A DNA stretch of 64,000 nucleotides from Macrotis lagotis (lineage: Eukaryota; Chordata; Mammalia; Peramelemorphia; Peramelidae), in the NCBI RefSeq assembly GCF_037893015.1, contig NC_133661.1, positions 188,130,809 to 188,194,808 on the forward strand, written 5' to 3'. Both the position numbers and the translations under genes were made by a program. This document shows positions 21,731 to 34,079 of the stretch, piece after piece; the first letter of the stretch is position 1; each line of letters starts with the position of its first letter. The notes beneath the pieces were generated by a model. The model was not told the origin of the DNA and made no database searches. It saw only the letters and a list, made by a program, of their open reading frames with translations.

Positions 21731-23184
21731 CAAAATCTATTGAGATTCCTGTTGTTTTGTTATTCATATGAACAATTATGCTGCTATATTCCTTAATATT
21801 TAACCAGTGCTGTATTTCTGGTATGAATTCTATCTGCTCATTGTGTTCTATCTTAGTAATAACTTGATGTAATCTCTTTGTTAATATTTTATTTTAAAAT
21901 ATTGCAAAAATATTCATTAAAGAGATTAGTCTATCACTTTCTTTGCCTATTTTGTCTTTTTCTTTTCTATTTTATTCATGTAATAATTTAGTAATATAGA
22001 ATTTTCCCTTCTCATTCTTTAAAATTAAATTTTTTTAGTTTACAATTATGTAATAAAAGAAATTTGGGAGAACTCCACTTACTTTTTACAAAGTAATTTA
22101 GATAAGATTAGAATTTATGATATGTTACATGTTTGCTAAAATTCATTTGTGAATCCATCTAACCTTGGAGAATTTTTCTTAGGTAGTTCATTTCTGACTT
22201 GTTCATTTTTTTTTTCTGAAATGGGGTAAGCATTTTATTTCCTCTCCTGTCTTCTGGGAAATCATTATTTTCATAAATATTAATCCATTTCACTTAGATT
22301 GTCAGAATTATTGGTTGCAATCATACAAAATAGTTCTAAATTATTACTTTAATTCCTTTTCATTGTTGGTGAACTCACACTTTTCATTTTTTGATTTGTT
22401 TTTGGTAATTGGTTTTCTTCTCTTTCATCAAATTCATCAGAGGTTTATTTTACTGTTTTTTTCAAAACTCAAGTTTTAGTTTTATTTATTAGATCAATTG
22501 TATTCTTTAAATTTCATTAATCTCTCCTTTGATTTTCAGAATTTCTAATTTGGCATTTAATTGAGAATTTTAAATTTCTATTTTTTCTATCTTTTTTATA
22601 AAATTTCCCCTAATAATTATTTTGTCTGTATCCCATAAGTTTTGCTATCTTGTCTCATTATTGTCATTGTCTTATATGAAACTTTTATTTCTCTGATTTG
22701 TTATTTGATCCATTCATTTTTTAAATTTAGGTTATTAGTTTCAAAATTTTTCGATCTATCTTTCCATGATCCTTTTGTTCATGTAATTTTATTGCATCAT
22801 GATCTGAAAAGGATGAACTTAATATGTATTTCTGCATTTTATTATGAGGTTTTTATACCCTAATGTATGGTTAATTTTTGTGTCATGCAATGCTGAGGAA
22901 AAAATATATTTCTTTCCATTCCCATTCAGTTTTCTCCAGAAGTCTGTTATATAAATAAATTTAAAAAAAATTCTCTTCACCTCTTTAACATTCTTCTTGT
23001 TAATTTTGTAGTTAGATTTGTCTAATTCAGAGAGAGAGAGAGGGAGGCTGAAGTTCCCTACTAATGTAGTTTTGCAACATAAGTCTTCCTGTAACCCATT
23101 TATCTCTCCTCTAAGAATGTGGATGCTTTATCAGTTATTGCTCATATGCTTATTTTGTTGCTAACTTGGAGGGAATGTTGAAGC

Positions 23185-25527
23185 AATAAACAATTGGAAA
23201 TAGTAGAACAATAAAATGAGTGGGCAGCTTCCAACAATTTGTTGTACAATACCACACTTACTCATCTGGGTCAAAAACTTGCAAATCTCAATACTTGGCT
23301 TGATGAAGAAATATAGAAGCTGCTAAATAGGAAAAAAATGAAAACTCCCTAGATTTTACCAACAGTATAGGCCATCCATTTCTAAGAAGGCAGCATTTAA
23401 TTCCAACAAAAGTAAAATACAAGTGAAACTTAGGAGGCACATGATTCATGGCTCAGGAAGAAAGTTTTATATGGATAGTAACAATCCAAAGTACTTTTTT
23501 TGATGCCCTAAAGGCTATTTATGGGTCAAGGATATATGGTGCATCTTAACTACTCAGGGCATAATGATAGAAACACAATCCTAAAGCAATGGGCTGAACA
23601 CTCCCGTAGTGTTTGTAATATGCCATCATAAATCAATATACAAGCCACTGACCAATTACTTCAAGTTGAAATAAATCTCTCCCTATCTGAATTACAGCTG
23701 AAGAAGAGGTTTTGAATGTTATTAGATCTTTTCACATGATTCTATTCCAACTGAGATTTACAAGGTTGGGGGTCCATTGTTCATACAAAAGTTGACTAAA
23801 ATTTTCCAATTATATGGCATAAAGAGATTCTCCCACAGGAATTCAGTGATAACTCCATTGTCTGTCTCCATAAAACTCAAAGTAATAGATTGTTCTGTGG
23901 CAATCACAGGATTATTTCTCACCTATTCATTCTTGCCAGAGTCCTCCTTAATATATTAATCCTTTAACTGGAAGATGGTCACCTACCTGAGAACCAGTGT
24001 GGTCAAGGAATAATCAATATGTTGTTTGCTGCTCATCAGTTCCAAAAAAATGCCAGGAACAGAAAAGACATTTTATACTGTCAGTCATGAGAATTCATGG
24101 AAAATTATATAAAAGTTTGATTGATCAGAGAAGTTCATCAGTATTGTTCATCTTTTTAATGGGTTCTGGATAGTAGAAGATGCTTTTGTGATTTCCTAGT
24201 CACCACTGGAGTGAAACAAGACAGTGTCCATGCTATCATGCTTTGTAGCATGATATTTTCAATCATGCTATCAAATGCCTTCACTAAAGATGAACATGAC
24301 TTCAATATCAGCTGCCACACTGCCAGTAAATTCTTCAACTTGAAAAAATTAGAAACCAAAACCAAAGGAGGGAGTGTTGGTGCGTGGTTTGTAGATGATT
24401 ATGCACTCAGTGCAGGCTCTAAAGTTGAGATGTAACAAAATATTATTTGATTCTCTGCTGCTTGTGCTTATTTTGTACTAGCAGTTAATACCAAGAAAAC
24501 ACAGGTAAGGGGCAACTAGGAATAGCAGCAGTGGCTAGAGCATTGACCCCTGAAGTCAGGAGGACATGAGATCAAATTTGACCTCAGTCAACTTAATATT
24601 TACTTAGATGTTTGACCTTGGTCAAATAACTTATCTCCATTGCTTTGGAAAAACCAAAAAAAGAAAACAGAAAACATAGGTGTTTGATCAGGCAGTATCA
24701 CACCATCCATATGTGAAACAATTGGTTACAGCAAATGGGAAAGTTTTGAAAAACTGTGAATAAGTTCACCTACCTTGACAGTGTATTTTCCAAGGTGGTA
24801 CACATTGACAATGAGGTTGACACATGCATTGCTTGACCTAGTTCAGTATTTGGGAGGCTGTGAAGGAAAGTGTGGGAAAGAAGAGGTATGAGACTGACTA
24901 CCAAACTGAAGATCTACAAAGCCTTTGTGCTGACCCCAGTGTTGTATGCTTGTGAAATCTGGATGATCTATTAATGTCAGAGCAGGAAACTGAACTGCTT
25001 CCATTTAAATAGCCTTTGGAAAAATCTGAAGGATAAGATATTAGATACTATACTGCCAAGCATTCAAATATTATGAGAGAGAGAACAACGATGATAAACT
25101 GGCCACATTCTTGAAATGCCAAACATACACTTGCCAAAATGATTATTTCACAGAGAACTCACACAGGGTAAGTGCTCACAGTGTGTCAGAAGGGGAGATC
25201 TAGGGTTTCTCTTAAGAACTTTGAAACTGATCATGCAGCTTGGGAGACACTGGCACAAGATTTCCCAGTTTGTCATGCCCTCTTCTGAGAGGGTGTTGTG
25301 CTCTATAAGCAAGGCAGAATTGAAGCAGTTCAAAGGAGCCATGACATGCATAAGCTTAGAATAATCAACCCTGGTCTTCACATGGACTATTGGTGCCCTA
25401 CCAGCAACAGTGAATTCAAAGTTCATATTGGGGTAATCAGTCACAATGAGACTCACTGCAACTTGTCTTTAACATGAAGATGTCAGTTTGATTTTCTTTG
25501 ATAAAAGGACAAGAACCAAAAACCAAT
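23185..25527 (+). mobile_element. RTE/CR1-superfamily non-LTR retrotransposon, inserted in L1
   Basis: A sense-strand copy of an endonuclease-reverse transcriptase LINE. Recognisable pieces in order: 'ccaactgagatttacaaggt' (IPAEIYKAGG block, about 23745); 'gagtcctccttaatatatta' (23938); a run beginning near 24211 that reads VKQDSVHA, then MIFSIMLSNAF and KFFNLKKLETKTK, with FVDDYAL at the RT active site; 'gtattttccaaggtggtac' (YLGS block, 24781); 'gttgtatgcttgtgaaatct' (LLYACETW block); and 'gagaactcacacagggtaag' towards the end. The tail at about 25390-25500 corresponds to a C-terminal finger seen in relatives ('RIGLISHSRTHC'). Many stops and shifts are present. The clade is uncertain: RTE-like is my best reading. 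It carries a SINE at 24507-24669. Confidence 0.75.
24507..24669 (+). mobile_element. WSINE1/Mar1-type SINE inserted in the RTE-like element
   Basis: 'cagcagtggctagagcattg', 'gaagtcaggaggacatgaga', 'ttgaccttggtcaaataact' and an A-rich tail. It is flanked by 'gaaaacacaggt' (24495-24506) and 'gaaaacataggt' (24670-24681), a 12-bp target-site duplication. Confidence 0.88.
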
Positions 25528-25690
25528 TTCATTGTCTATAGTAACTTTCAGGGATACGCAATTTCCTTCCTTATTCCTTTTCATTAGATCTACATTTGCT
25601 TTTGCTTTGAGATCAAAGTTACTACCACTGCTTTTTTAAAACTTCAGCTAAAGCACAATATATTTTGCTCAGGGAATTTCTTATTTTCTC
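25528..25690 (-). mobile_element. L1 continuation (N-terminal ORF2 side) after the RTE insertion
   Basis: 'tttcattgtctatagtaact', 'cttcagctaaagcacaatat' and 'tctctctgctgtct' are the next piece of antisense ORF2 expected after 23170. The two parts together form one L1 split by the 2.3-kb RTE-like element. Confidence 0.75.
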
Positions 25691-26825
25691 TCTGCTGTCT
25701 TTGTCAGAAGGAAATATTATTGAGAGATAAAGGTGACACAGAAAATTTGAATTTTATAATACTAATGTGATTTTGTGGCAACTTCTACTCAGCAAGAATA
25801 GGGATAGAATCTTTACTGGTGGGTAAAAATCAGGTCTCAAGTTTTTGCCTGTTTTTCTTTTTTGCAATTTTTTCAGTTTTTTCATGCAATTAATTGATTA
25901 TCAACTTTTTTTGAAAGTCTTTTTTCCCCTTTTCCCTCTGTCTCTCTTTGATTCTGACATATTGAAATAAAGACAATACAAGCTCCAGAACATAAAGGAA
26001 AATATTGCTTAGTTCTGAAAGGACTAATTTTTAAGGACCTAATATAATAATTAAAAAAGAAAAATTGATCAGACTTTCCTAGACTTCACTCCCTACAAAC
26101 AGTAGCAATTACCCCTTGAATAAGTGATTCTGTGATGAACTAACCACTGTTGCTAAGGAGAAAAGAAATAGCTAAAGAATAGATATTTTAATGAGGTTTA
26201 TTGAAGGATATTTTCTGTAACCAATAGACATGTTGGAATGCCCTGACTTCTCAAGTCTGTGTCTCAAATTGGCTGTTCATCAGCTTTCTGGGTAATAGCA
26301 TAGAAGTTTTTGGTCACATATCAGGAAGCAGATCCCAAATGGTCACATTAAGCATGGCTCAACATATTTCCCTTTTTATAACAAAAAGATGTCACCCACA
26401 GTGATTTTTCAGTTCCCAGGGATCCTATGTGAATTATAAATTTGATGGGAGTAAGAAATGGAATGGAACATTAATCCTTCTTAATACCATTCAAAATGTG
26501 GAAAATGTCTTAATTACTAGAAGTCAGATTCTACAAAAAATCCTTACTTAGGCTTTCAGTATTATTCTAATAGTCTTAGATTTAATTAAGCATTCTAATT
26601 ATTTTTGAAATCATGAAGAATTCTGAACTGTTAAGGTAAAAGACAAAATTGTGAAAGGCAATAAATTTCATTGGCAAGCAAAAAAAAAAGCACTTGGTAT
26701 GAACCAGCTGATATGTCTTTCCAGGTTTTTCTGCATCATTTTTGGTCTTATCTCTTTTTTCTATATCATTTCTGTATCTCATTAACATTCCATCACAATT
26801 ATATAAAGTAATTTTTTTTGTTTTA
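25691..26825. other. Unassigned sequence
   Basis: No gene or repeat recognised. The 111-codon minus frame at 26582-26917 partly overlaps the SINE that follows and has no protein-like features. Confidence 0.4.
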
Positions 26826-26829
26826 TTTA

Positions 26830-27030
26830 GTTGGTTCAGTTGTGCCAGATGTAATTTCATCTGAGATTTTCTTGGTAAAGATACTATAGTAATTTGCCAT
26901 TTCCTTCTCCGTGTCATTTTATAGATTAGGGACTGAGACCAACAGGGTTAAGTGACTGCCCAGGATCACATAGCTAGGAAGAATCTATGATCAAATTTAT
27001 TATTCCCTAATGCCCTCAGTTTCAAATTTT
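26830..27030 (-). mobile_element. Marsupial MIR/CORE-SINE with the 'gccaagaaaacccc' module
   Basis: Antisense: 'cttggtaaagatactatagt', 'aatttgccatttccttctcc', 'gtgtcattttatagattagg', 'gactgagaccaacagggtta' and 'agtgactgcccaggatcaca'. The sense equivalent is at 49705-49945. Confidence 0.75.
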
Positions 27031-29154
27031 TAGTAACACAAAAAGAGGAGATACAAATAATTTTACAATAGCTTTAAAGTAACATTTAAAGGTTTTTTGA
27101 AGATACATGCATTCTAGTTGAATTAATGAATTTTATTATTTTCTAGGTTGAGTCTCCTATTTAGGCACACTGTCAACTAGCAGGAAATCATATCATTCTG
27201 TTGGACAATTGAAGGCTAAAGTTTTGCTGAGAAAGAGGGGAACAGAAAAAAAAGATTTTTCCAGGACTCATGAATTTTTCTTAAAAATGAGTTAGTTCAA
27301 CTTTGTGTTTGTACTTGTGTGTGTATATGTGTGTATGTGCATTTTCAGATATATATTTGTATGATTGGTGGAAGAATGAAAGACAGAATAGGAGCAGTGT
27401 AGAATAGCATATGGAGGAATGCAATCATGAATACTTTTTAATATAAATTTTTATAAACATTTTTAAAGTCAGAAAATTCTCCTATTCCTGACACTGATTT
27501 TGTGATTTTTCTGGCATAGCAGTATTTATTTTGTCATGTTAAGTGTCTCATTACATAATAAAAGTTCAAAACACCCAGGGGATAGTTCCACACAGGAAGT
27601 ACAAGCCTTCTTCATAATCTGGTGAGATGGTATGTCAACAAACATGATCTAAGGTTGTCATTTGGTCTGATCAGTCCTGACAATTCCTATGCCACTCAAA
27701 ATAACATTCATGTTGTTAAGCATGTGAAAGTTTGTCATATTTTGATACTGACAAGATTTTTTGTGGTGTGGTATATGACATCATGTAATCACAATAATAG
27801 AACCACAGGATATGAAAGACAAGAAAAAAAATCACCAGATCTAGTCATGTAAGAAAGGAATCCTTATCATAAATTATCTGAAAAGTGATCTCCTGTACTC
27901 TGTTAGGTGGGGAAGAAAGCTATTATCCTTCAAAACAATCTATTTTATTCTAGGACATCCCTAACTGTTATGAAGGTTTTTATTTCTGTGAACCCCACAT
28001 TTGTCTTTGCAATTTCACTGATTGCTTTTGAACTAATAGAAGAACTACAAAAACTTGAACATTGCCATTTTTTCTTTCTTCTTCCCTCATCTTAATTTAA
28101 TATATTTATTTTATTTTAAAAATATTTTATTAGCATGTATTATTTCTTCCCTATCTCTTCCCACCCCACCCCCAATTAACAAAGAATTAAAAATAAGCAC
28201 TTAAAATATTCAAGAAATTAAATTCACACTTTGATTCTCTTGTGTTGGCTATGGCAGTGCATGCATGGTGAGCTTCACCTACTGTCTCTTCCAGCTATTT
28301 CCTATGTATACAGTTTCAGGTCTCAAAAGATGGGACCAAATTCCCTGCTTTACTTAGCCTGATTTTTGGAAAATGTTTCACTTTTTCCAGGGAGACCTTC
28401 TACAGTATTATACCACCATACTCCCATGCTGGTGTTCTAAACCAGGCATCTGGTAATTCTCTGAGAATTTCCTTATCTTGATCAGGGATTTGAAAACTCC
28501 CCTAGGCTCCCTTCCCCAATACCCATAAGCATTTTGGAAGTAGCAACTTCAAGAATTATGCTCTGGGTTTTTCTTTTGTGTTGTAGGTCTCTCAAGGTCT
28601 CACATCATTGGGCAGGGGATGACAATCCAGAAAATACACTTTTCTCTCTTTACAGAGGGTGAGGGTTTATGGGTGTGGGATATTTCACACATATCTATAA
28701 ATTTATATGTATGTATAAATGGATATGTATCTTTAAATATACCCATATGAAGTAATAAAAATTATCTATTAAAAATATTTAATGAAGGTGATCAAGGGTA
28801 TTTCCATGATCTATTGAACTGGCAACTTCCTATGAAACTGAGTATTCATTCTGGGCCCACTATAAAAAAAAGTTCTAGATTTTTACTAAAGACATCCATG
28901 ATCCATGAATTTCTTATTAATTTCTTAATTCTAATGATTTGGTCAGAATAATGGATCATTAGCAATTGAACCTGGAACCTGATTTCTCATAGACTGTATG
29001 AGTGATTGAAAGGTTCAACTTTCTTTTTCTTTTCTGAACTGGTCACGTTTGAACTATACTAATCATTCCTAGTTCTTTTTTGTAGGTACTTAATAACTAC
29101 TTATCAATTTTTAAAGATATATACACATATATACATACATACATATATATATAC

Positions 29155-29191
<37 letters not shown>

Positions 29192-29450
29192 CATAACCAT
29201 TCACTGGGCAATGAGGATTATGGTAGACTATAAACTCAGTATGAGTCAAGAGTGTGATGCAGTTACTAAGACCACTTGGATTTCAGGGAGAGTGATTGTA
29301 TCTATAACAAAGATGTCTTTTGCTCAGTTCAGACAAAATATGTATTTTGTTTGTTTCTGGACAACACTGACATGATGAATATATACAAAGAAAGATGAAA
29401 ATAGAAAGGAATTTGGATGCTATGGGAGGAATGACAGTTTTCCTCTTCTA
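27031..29450. other. Unassigned AT-rich sequence
   Basis: About 2.4 kb without a convincing repeat or gene. Open frames at 27622-27852 and 27907-28095 are short and featureless. A TA/CATA microsatellite lies at 29117-29193. This is one of the two longest stretches free of obvious retrotransposons. Confidence 0.4.
29117..29193. repeat. (TA)n/(CATA)n microsatellite
   Basis: Mixed 'atatacat' and 'atatatat' units. Confidence 0.9.
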
Positions 29451-29514
29451 TAAAATTAGAATCACAGAATCTCAGAAGTAAAAGGGAAAGTTACTTGTCA
29501 CAGAAAACAGTTCC

Positions 29515-29700
29515 TCAGGCACTTGCTAGCTATGTGATCCTGGGTAAGTTATCTAACCTTTGTTTTAATTTCAATTATAAAATGAGGAAATATCAACTAC
29601 TCTATACCAAATGGCTGCCATTGTATCAAATGAGGTCAGATGTGAAAATACTTTGTAATCTTAACATGCTCTAGAAGTGTTAGCTTTAAATAAGGATCTC
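29515..29700 (+). mobile_element. MIR-type SINE
   Basis: Sense MIR: 'caggcacttgctagctatgt', 'gatcctgggtaagttatcta', 'acctttgttttaatttcaat', 'tataaaatgaggaaatatca' and 'gaaaatactttgtaatctta'. It may begin inside an L3-like 'agaatcacagaatctcagaa' piece at 29455. Confidence 0.8.
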
Positions 29701-29786
29701 ATATAATCAACAGTGAACTTCAATGGCAAGCAAGGGTACTGTTGCCCCTATACCCATATAGCTATAGATAATTTTGATTTCTTCCA

Positions 29787-29910
29787 AAAACTCTCTGTTT
29801 ATATCCTTTGACCATTTATCAGTTGAAGAATGGTCCTTATTTTTATGTTTCTTTCATTTCTATATTCAGTATATATTTGAGAAATGAGGATTTTAAAGGC
29901 CTGATAAAAT
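29787..29910 (-). mobile_element. L1 ORF2 short fragment
   Basis: 'tatcctttgaccatttatca', 'gttgaagaatggtccttatt' and 'gagaaatgaggattttaaag' match a block in other antisense L1 copies here (for example near 34865 and 59985). Confidence 0.7.
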
Positions 29911-32490
29911 TTTGTTTTATAGTAAGAGTACTTTTAATAGGTATTTTTTTTTCTCTCTGGCTTAGATAGCTGAGCCACCTTAAAATTTAATCTAGGCTAC
30001 TTGGCAAATCTTAGTCTCCTTACTTTGACCAAGAGAAAGTGAGGCTTGGAAACTTTGTGATAAATGCTTGTACAGTCTCTTCATGTAAAATAAAATTCAT
30101 CTGTAAGTCAATTCATTGTAATATTAATCTGATATTGATGATATCAGCTGTGCCCAACTTACTTTAATTAATGAGATCATGGAATCCTATGTATTTTCAT
30201 TGTTAGATTTGGTGTTTTGATTTTATTTTGAACTTAGCTCTGATAAATATATTTAAAGGCAAAACCTACTTCTTTGATTCTTTGGAAGATATGAAGGTAT
30301 GAGAAGTCATTATTTTAAACAAAATGGATTGTTCTCTAGGTAGTCAGATCAAGTCACTAGTAATTGAGTGAGTGATTCTTACTTCTGGGACTCCCCAACC
30401 TCTATCAGATCATGCCTTACTATACTTTGGGAAGATCTTTTAGTATAACTGATATTGTGATAAATGATACTCTGAGGTTTTGATATTCTTTTAGAGGTAT
30501 ATAGTGTGAGATTTTAAATACAATTAACACATACTGTGGAAGGGTATTTGCAAATGTCTTTATTTTAAATTGGAGTCCTCTTAAAAGGTTTAATTGTGCT
30601 TTGTAATGACCTGAAGCCAAGAGAAAATTCTATCTACAACTATTTGATTATCATTTATGAAAATATAAATTATTTTGTGTTACTGTAATAATGTTGAAAC
30701 CTGAAGCTGATAACTGATTACTCTGAGGGGACAAGAAAAGTATCAAAGGTCATGGCTCCTTTCTGAGTTTCCTTAAATTTCTAAACAAAGAACTGAATTG
30801 CTATAGGTCTGCAAGTTTATGTATAACATAATAAATGATTTCTAATGATTTGGACTTTATAGCAGGACATATTTAAACTTAAAAAAAAGAAAAGAAAAAT
30901 GTATTTTCTGTGAACTCTCAGTACCATTTAAGGCCATAAATAAGATTCAATCACTAAAGAATCTCTTTATTTTACAAATTTAAAATGCAGAATCTCTATT
31001 TTTGTTAATTTGTGGTCTAAGAAATAGGATTTCATAGAAATGGTATGTTAGGGAAGAGTAAGAATTCATGTTACTCTATTTCCCTGATTTTCCTCATGAC
31101 TGTTTTGTTTCATGTGGAATTAGAAATGCCTGTTGAAGTTATTTTAATGTCACCTAAGATGGTCTAATTATTTAAAAAGTATTAAATAAGCAGTGGTTAG
31201 TGTTTATGTCTATTTTAAACATGGTTAATAACTAAACATATAAACAATTTGTTTTTATAAAATCTAGTTATTATATTTCATTTAAAGTACAGTACAACAA
31301 TTAAAATAAAATGAGTTGTGATTTTCTGTGTATCTCTTACTGATTTTGCTTATAATCATCACAAATGCCACATTTTGATCCTTTAGACTGAATCCATCTG
31401 AAGTTCTGATTCCAAGGCATTGCTTTATTTTGCTGCTAAATGAATTGATCTCTGTATGACATCAGGTATGTTAATCAAAGGGATATCACTATGCCAGTAA
31501 TCCTATGAGGTTTGATATGCATAAATGCAGGTGAAGTTCTCATGAGGAAGTTCTGTTGGGGGATTACTATGAGCACAACTGAGATAGATTTCTTTTAACT
31601 GGATACCATGTCCCACCTGGCAAACCTGAAATCTGGGTCATTGAAATGTATTATCTATATGGCCTTTAAATTTAAATAAGGGAACATTTTCTTTTATATC
31701 CTTGCTTGCTCTTCATAGCAGATTAGTATTATCATGTCAGGCGAGTCATTTGACCCACAATTCTCTAAATTCTAAGAAATAAGCATGTGTTTAACTTTAG
31801 TTTCTGTTACTAGTGACATATTTCTGTGTTAATTGAGACCTTTTAACATCTCACAATGCTGAAGGAATATTTAGGCAAATGATAAAGTTTTGTGACATCA
31901 GAAACATCAGGACATGATTCTTTATTACATTTTTTTTTTAGGAAAGAAACATCAGCTTTTCTAGTTATATCAGAAGGATGGCATGTGGTTTATTTTAAAA
32001 TTGTCTTAATTAGAGATCGATTTTCAACTAGAAATTTTGATTTCTTTTAAACATTGGATATAAACTGTTCTAAAATGATTATCAAACATATACTACAGAT
32101 TCAAGTTGATTTTGTAACTTTTACTGAATTCAATTTTTATTCAAATCCATATTTTTATGAAAATATTCTGATGTTAATTTACCAGCGGAAACTCACCCTT
32201 CAAGTATAACCTGGGTTTAATTTACTAATACCAAGTATAAAGAACTGGGTTTTCTGTGAATATTGGCCTACTGGAGTTATGGATTCCTTGGTCTGGGAGT
32301 TTCAAATTTCTTTTTCTAATATCAGACATATAAGTTCTGAGCTGAATATTTCTCAAGCAAAAATTTGTGTTAAGATGTCCTTTTTCCAGAAACCAGTATC
32401 TCTCCAATTAATCTATCTAGAGGAAATCTCTCTGAGATTAAATGTAAATTGGACATATTAGGTACACTGATTCAATTACTAAATCTCAGT
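29911..32490. other. Unassigned AT-rich sequence
   Basis: About 2.6 kb with no recognised repeat or gene. The two 60-codon frames near 32225-32461 overlap on opposite strands and are chance frames. Confidence 0.4.
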
Positions 32491-32492
32491 CT

Positions 32493-33040
32493 TTGTTGGG
32501 ATTTTCTATTCTGTTTCCCTGCATTGCTATTTTTTCCCAGGACCTCTTCCTGAGTCTACTGGTTTTTCTTCTTGGTGCAGGGAATTATGAGCACATGGAA
32601 ATATTGTAATTTGAACGAAATTTTGTAATCTTTTTTCTGCACTGTTAAAATCATGTAATCTTATATATAGGGAAGTGATTCTTGTGACCTTTTCTGCACT
32701 GTTAAAAACATTTCCTCTTGACCTTTACTTTGACCCTGGTCATGCACTCATCAGTGGTCAAGCTAATTGTTAGATTATGCATGCTGGACAATGCCAAGTA
32801 GGGTTCATCCCACAGTCACATCTATAACAACAATCTATCCAGTACAAGACCTGGACCCCCTCCCATGCATCCTGAGGAGGTATTTAAGGAGAAACTGGAG
32901 CATTTCTCTCTTACCACCCTTACCTCTCTAACTTCTAATGCTCAAGTTAATCTTGTGTTTTCTTTTACAACTGTACTTTGGGGTCAGAGTCATGAGTTCT
33001 TCATGGGAAACTAGTAAATCCTCCTACAGCATTCTTACTG
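32493..33040 (+). mobile_element. Possible LTR relic (endogenous retrovirus type)
   Basis: About 0.55 kb beginning 'tgttgggattttcta' and ending near '...cctcctaca', with a TATA-like 'gaggtatttaaggag' at about 32878 followed by a pyrimidine-rich stretch. Downstream DNA (33041-33900) is not recognised. No paired LTR and no clear internal genes were found in the window. The call rests on shape only; it would be an old, broken fossil. Confidence 0.3.
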
Positions 33041-34075
33041 GCCCCATTTGAACCTGGGAGATAAAATATATTATTCCCTGTGAGGTTTATTTTGTCCAGA
33101 ATACAAGTGATACATCTCTCTCTAGTCGACCTCAGAGAATATCATCCTCCACTGGAATCTGGGAGTCAGCATCCAGCATCCCTTGAATACTACCTCAACC
33201 AATTCTTGGGTGTACCTCCCACTCCCCCTCAAATGGGACCTTCTAGGAAGGGGGAGTTCTACGTCCTATTTTCTGCAGAAAGGAGCTTCAGAAGTAAAAA
33301 GACTCCCAACACGCAAATAGTTTGGGGAATGAAGTAGAGGAAATATTGGACAGAGAAATATACTTTATAATTATTAATCTGTATCTTCTGTTCTGACCAG
33401 GTATCTACCTCTATCTCCAACCCATTGTTATGAGATCAAAGTACTTTGCCTCTCCCAGAAACCATATTAACAAAACAATGGTCTCTCTCTTAGTCTAAAA
33501 GGATTAATTCTTGGAGCTACTATCCATTGTTATCATAATTCTTAATGCCTCATCTCTGCTCTCTGAGCTACTCACTCCCACCTATGTCTCTTCACATCTC
33601 CCTACATCTTCCTTATAATCTCACTCACTCCTCAGTTGAGTTGCTCATCTTTTTTTTGGAGAGCAGCCTATTCTTGGGAATGTGATTCTACAAAATAACC
33701 TCTCTTGGGCCTTTACTTTTCCTTATTGCGCATCCTCTCATGGAAGTTAATGTCTTTGATGTTGCTCCTATGACTTTCTTTACTGCTCAGTGTCTCATGG
33801 AAGCTTAGGTTTCTTAGAGATTAGTGATTTCCTTCCTTCAGTCTTTCTATACCTTAGCTTCTGCTATACTAAATATACTACAGCAATAATTAAATAAACA
33901 TATTTGTTGCTAAAACAAAATAAAAACTTGCTACAAATATTTTTGAAGTTACTTCATTGGCTATGGAATCTCTTACCCTAATGTAGTTCCTCTGATTATC
34001 TCTTAACTTGGACTATTTTTGCTTTTCCTTCTTCTGAGTTCATAATTGCTATGATTGCCTTCTCTTTCTTCTTTT
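33041..34075. other. Unassigned sequence
   Basis: Slightly more GC-rich than its neighbours. No gene recognised. It could be internal sequence of the possible LTR relic or unrelated. The 85-codon plus frame at 33080-33337 is not supported. Confidence 0.35.
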
Positions 34076-34079
34076 GGTA

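Larger units (their letters stand above)
18722..23170 (-). mobile_element. L1, long 5'-truncated antisense copy (host of nested insertions)
   Basis: The 3' UTR lies at 18722-19100 ('tacatgcaaagatagttttc', 'ttagaattgttcttgatcag'). The ORF2 C-terminus follows from about 19140; 19829-20029 reads YIQLKRFCTNKTNITKIRRNAESW, the 'DLIKLKSFCTAKETI' block of ORF2. The RT catalytic region lies near 20950-21100, where the FADD motif is degraded (FTGD). The copy continues to about 23170 in the N-terminal half of ORF2, then resumes at 25528-25690 after an RTE-like insertion. A sense L1 3' end is inserted at 21298-21730, and TA and GA microsatellites interrupt the ORF2 end. No intact frame remains. Confidence 0.88.

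Noticed and set aside
24211-24435. Open RT fragment that might be a domesticated host gene
   Set aside because: The frame is short, flanked by disrupted RT sequence and carries a SINE downstream. It is a decayed retrotransposon, not a preserved gene.
25148-25456. 102-codon minus-strand frame
   Set aside because: It is the antisense of the RTE-like element's C-terminal coding region.
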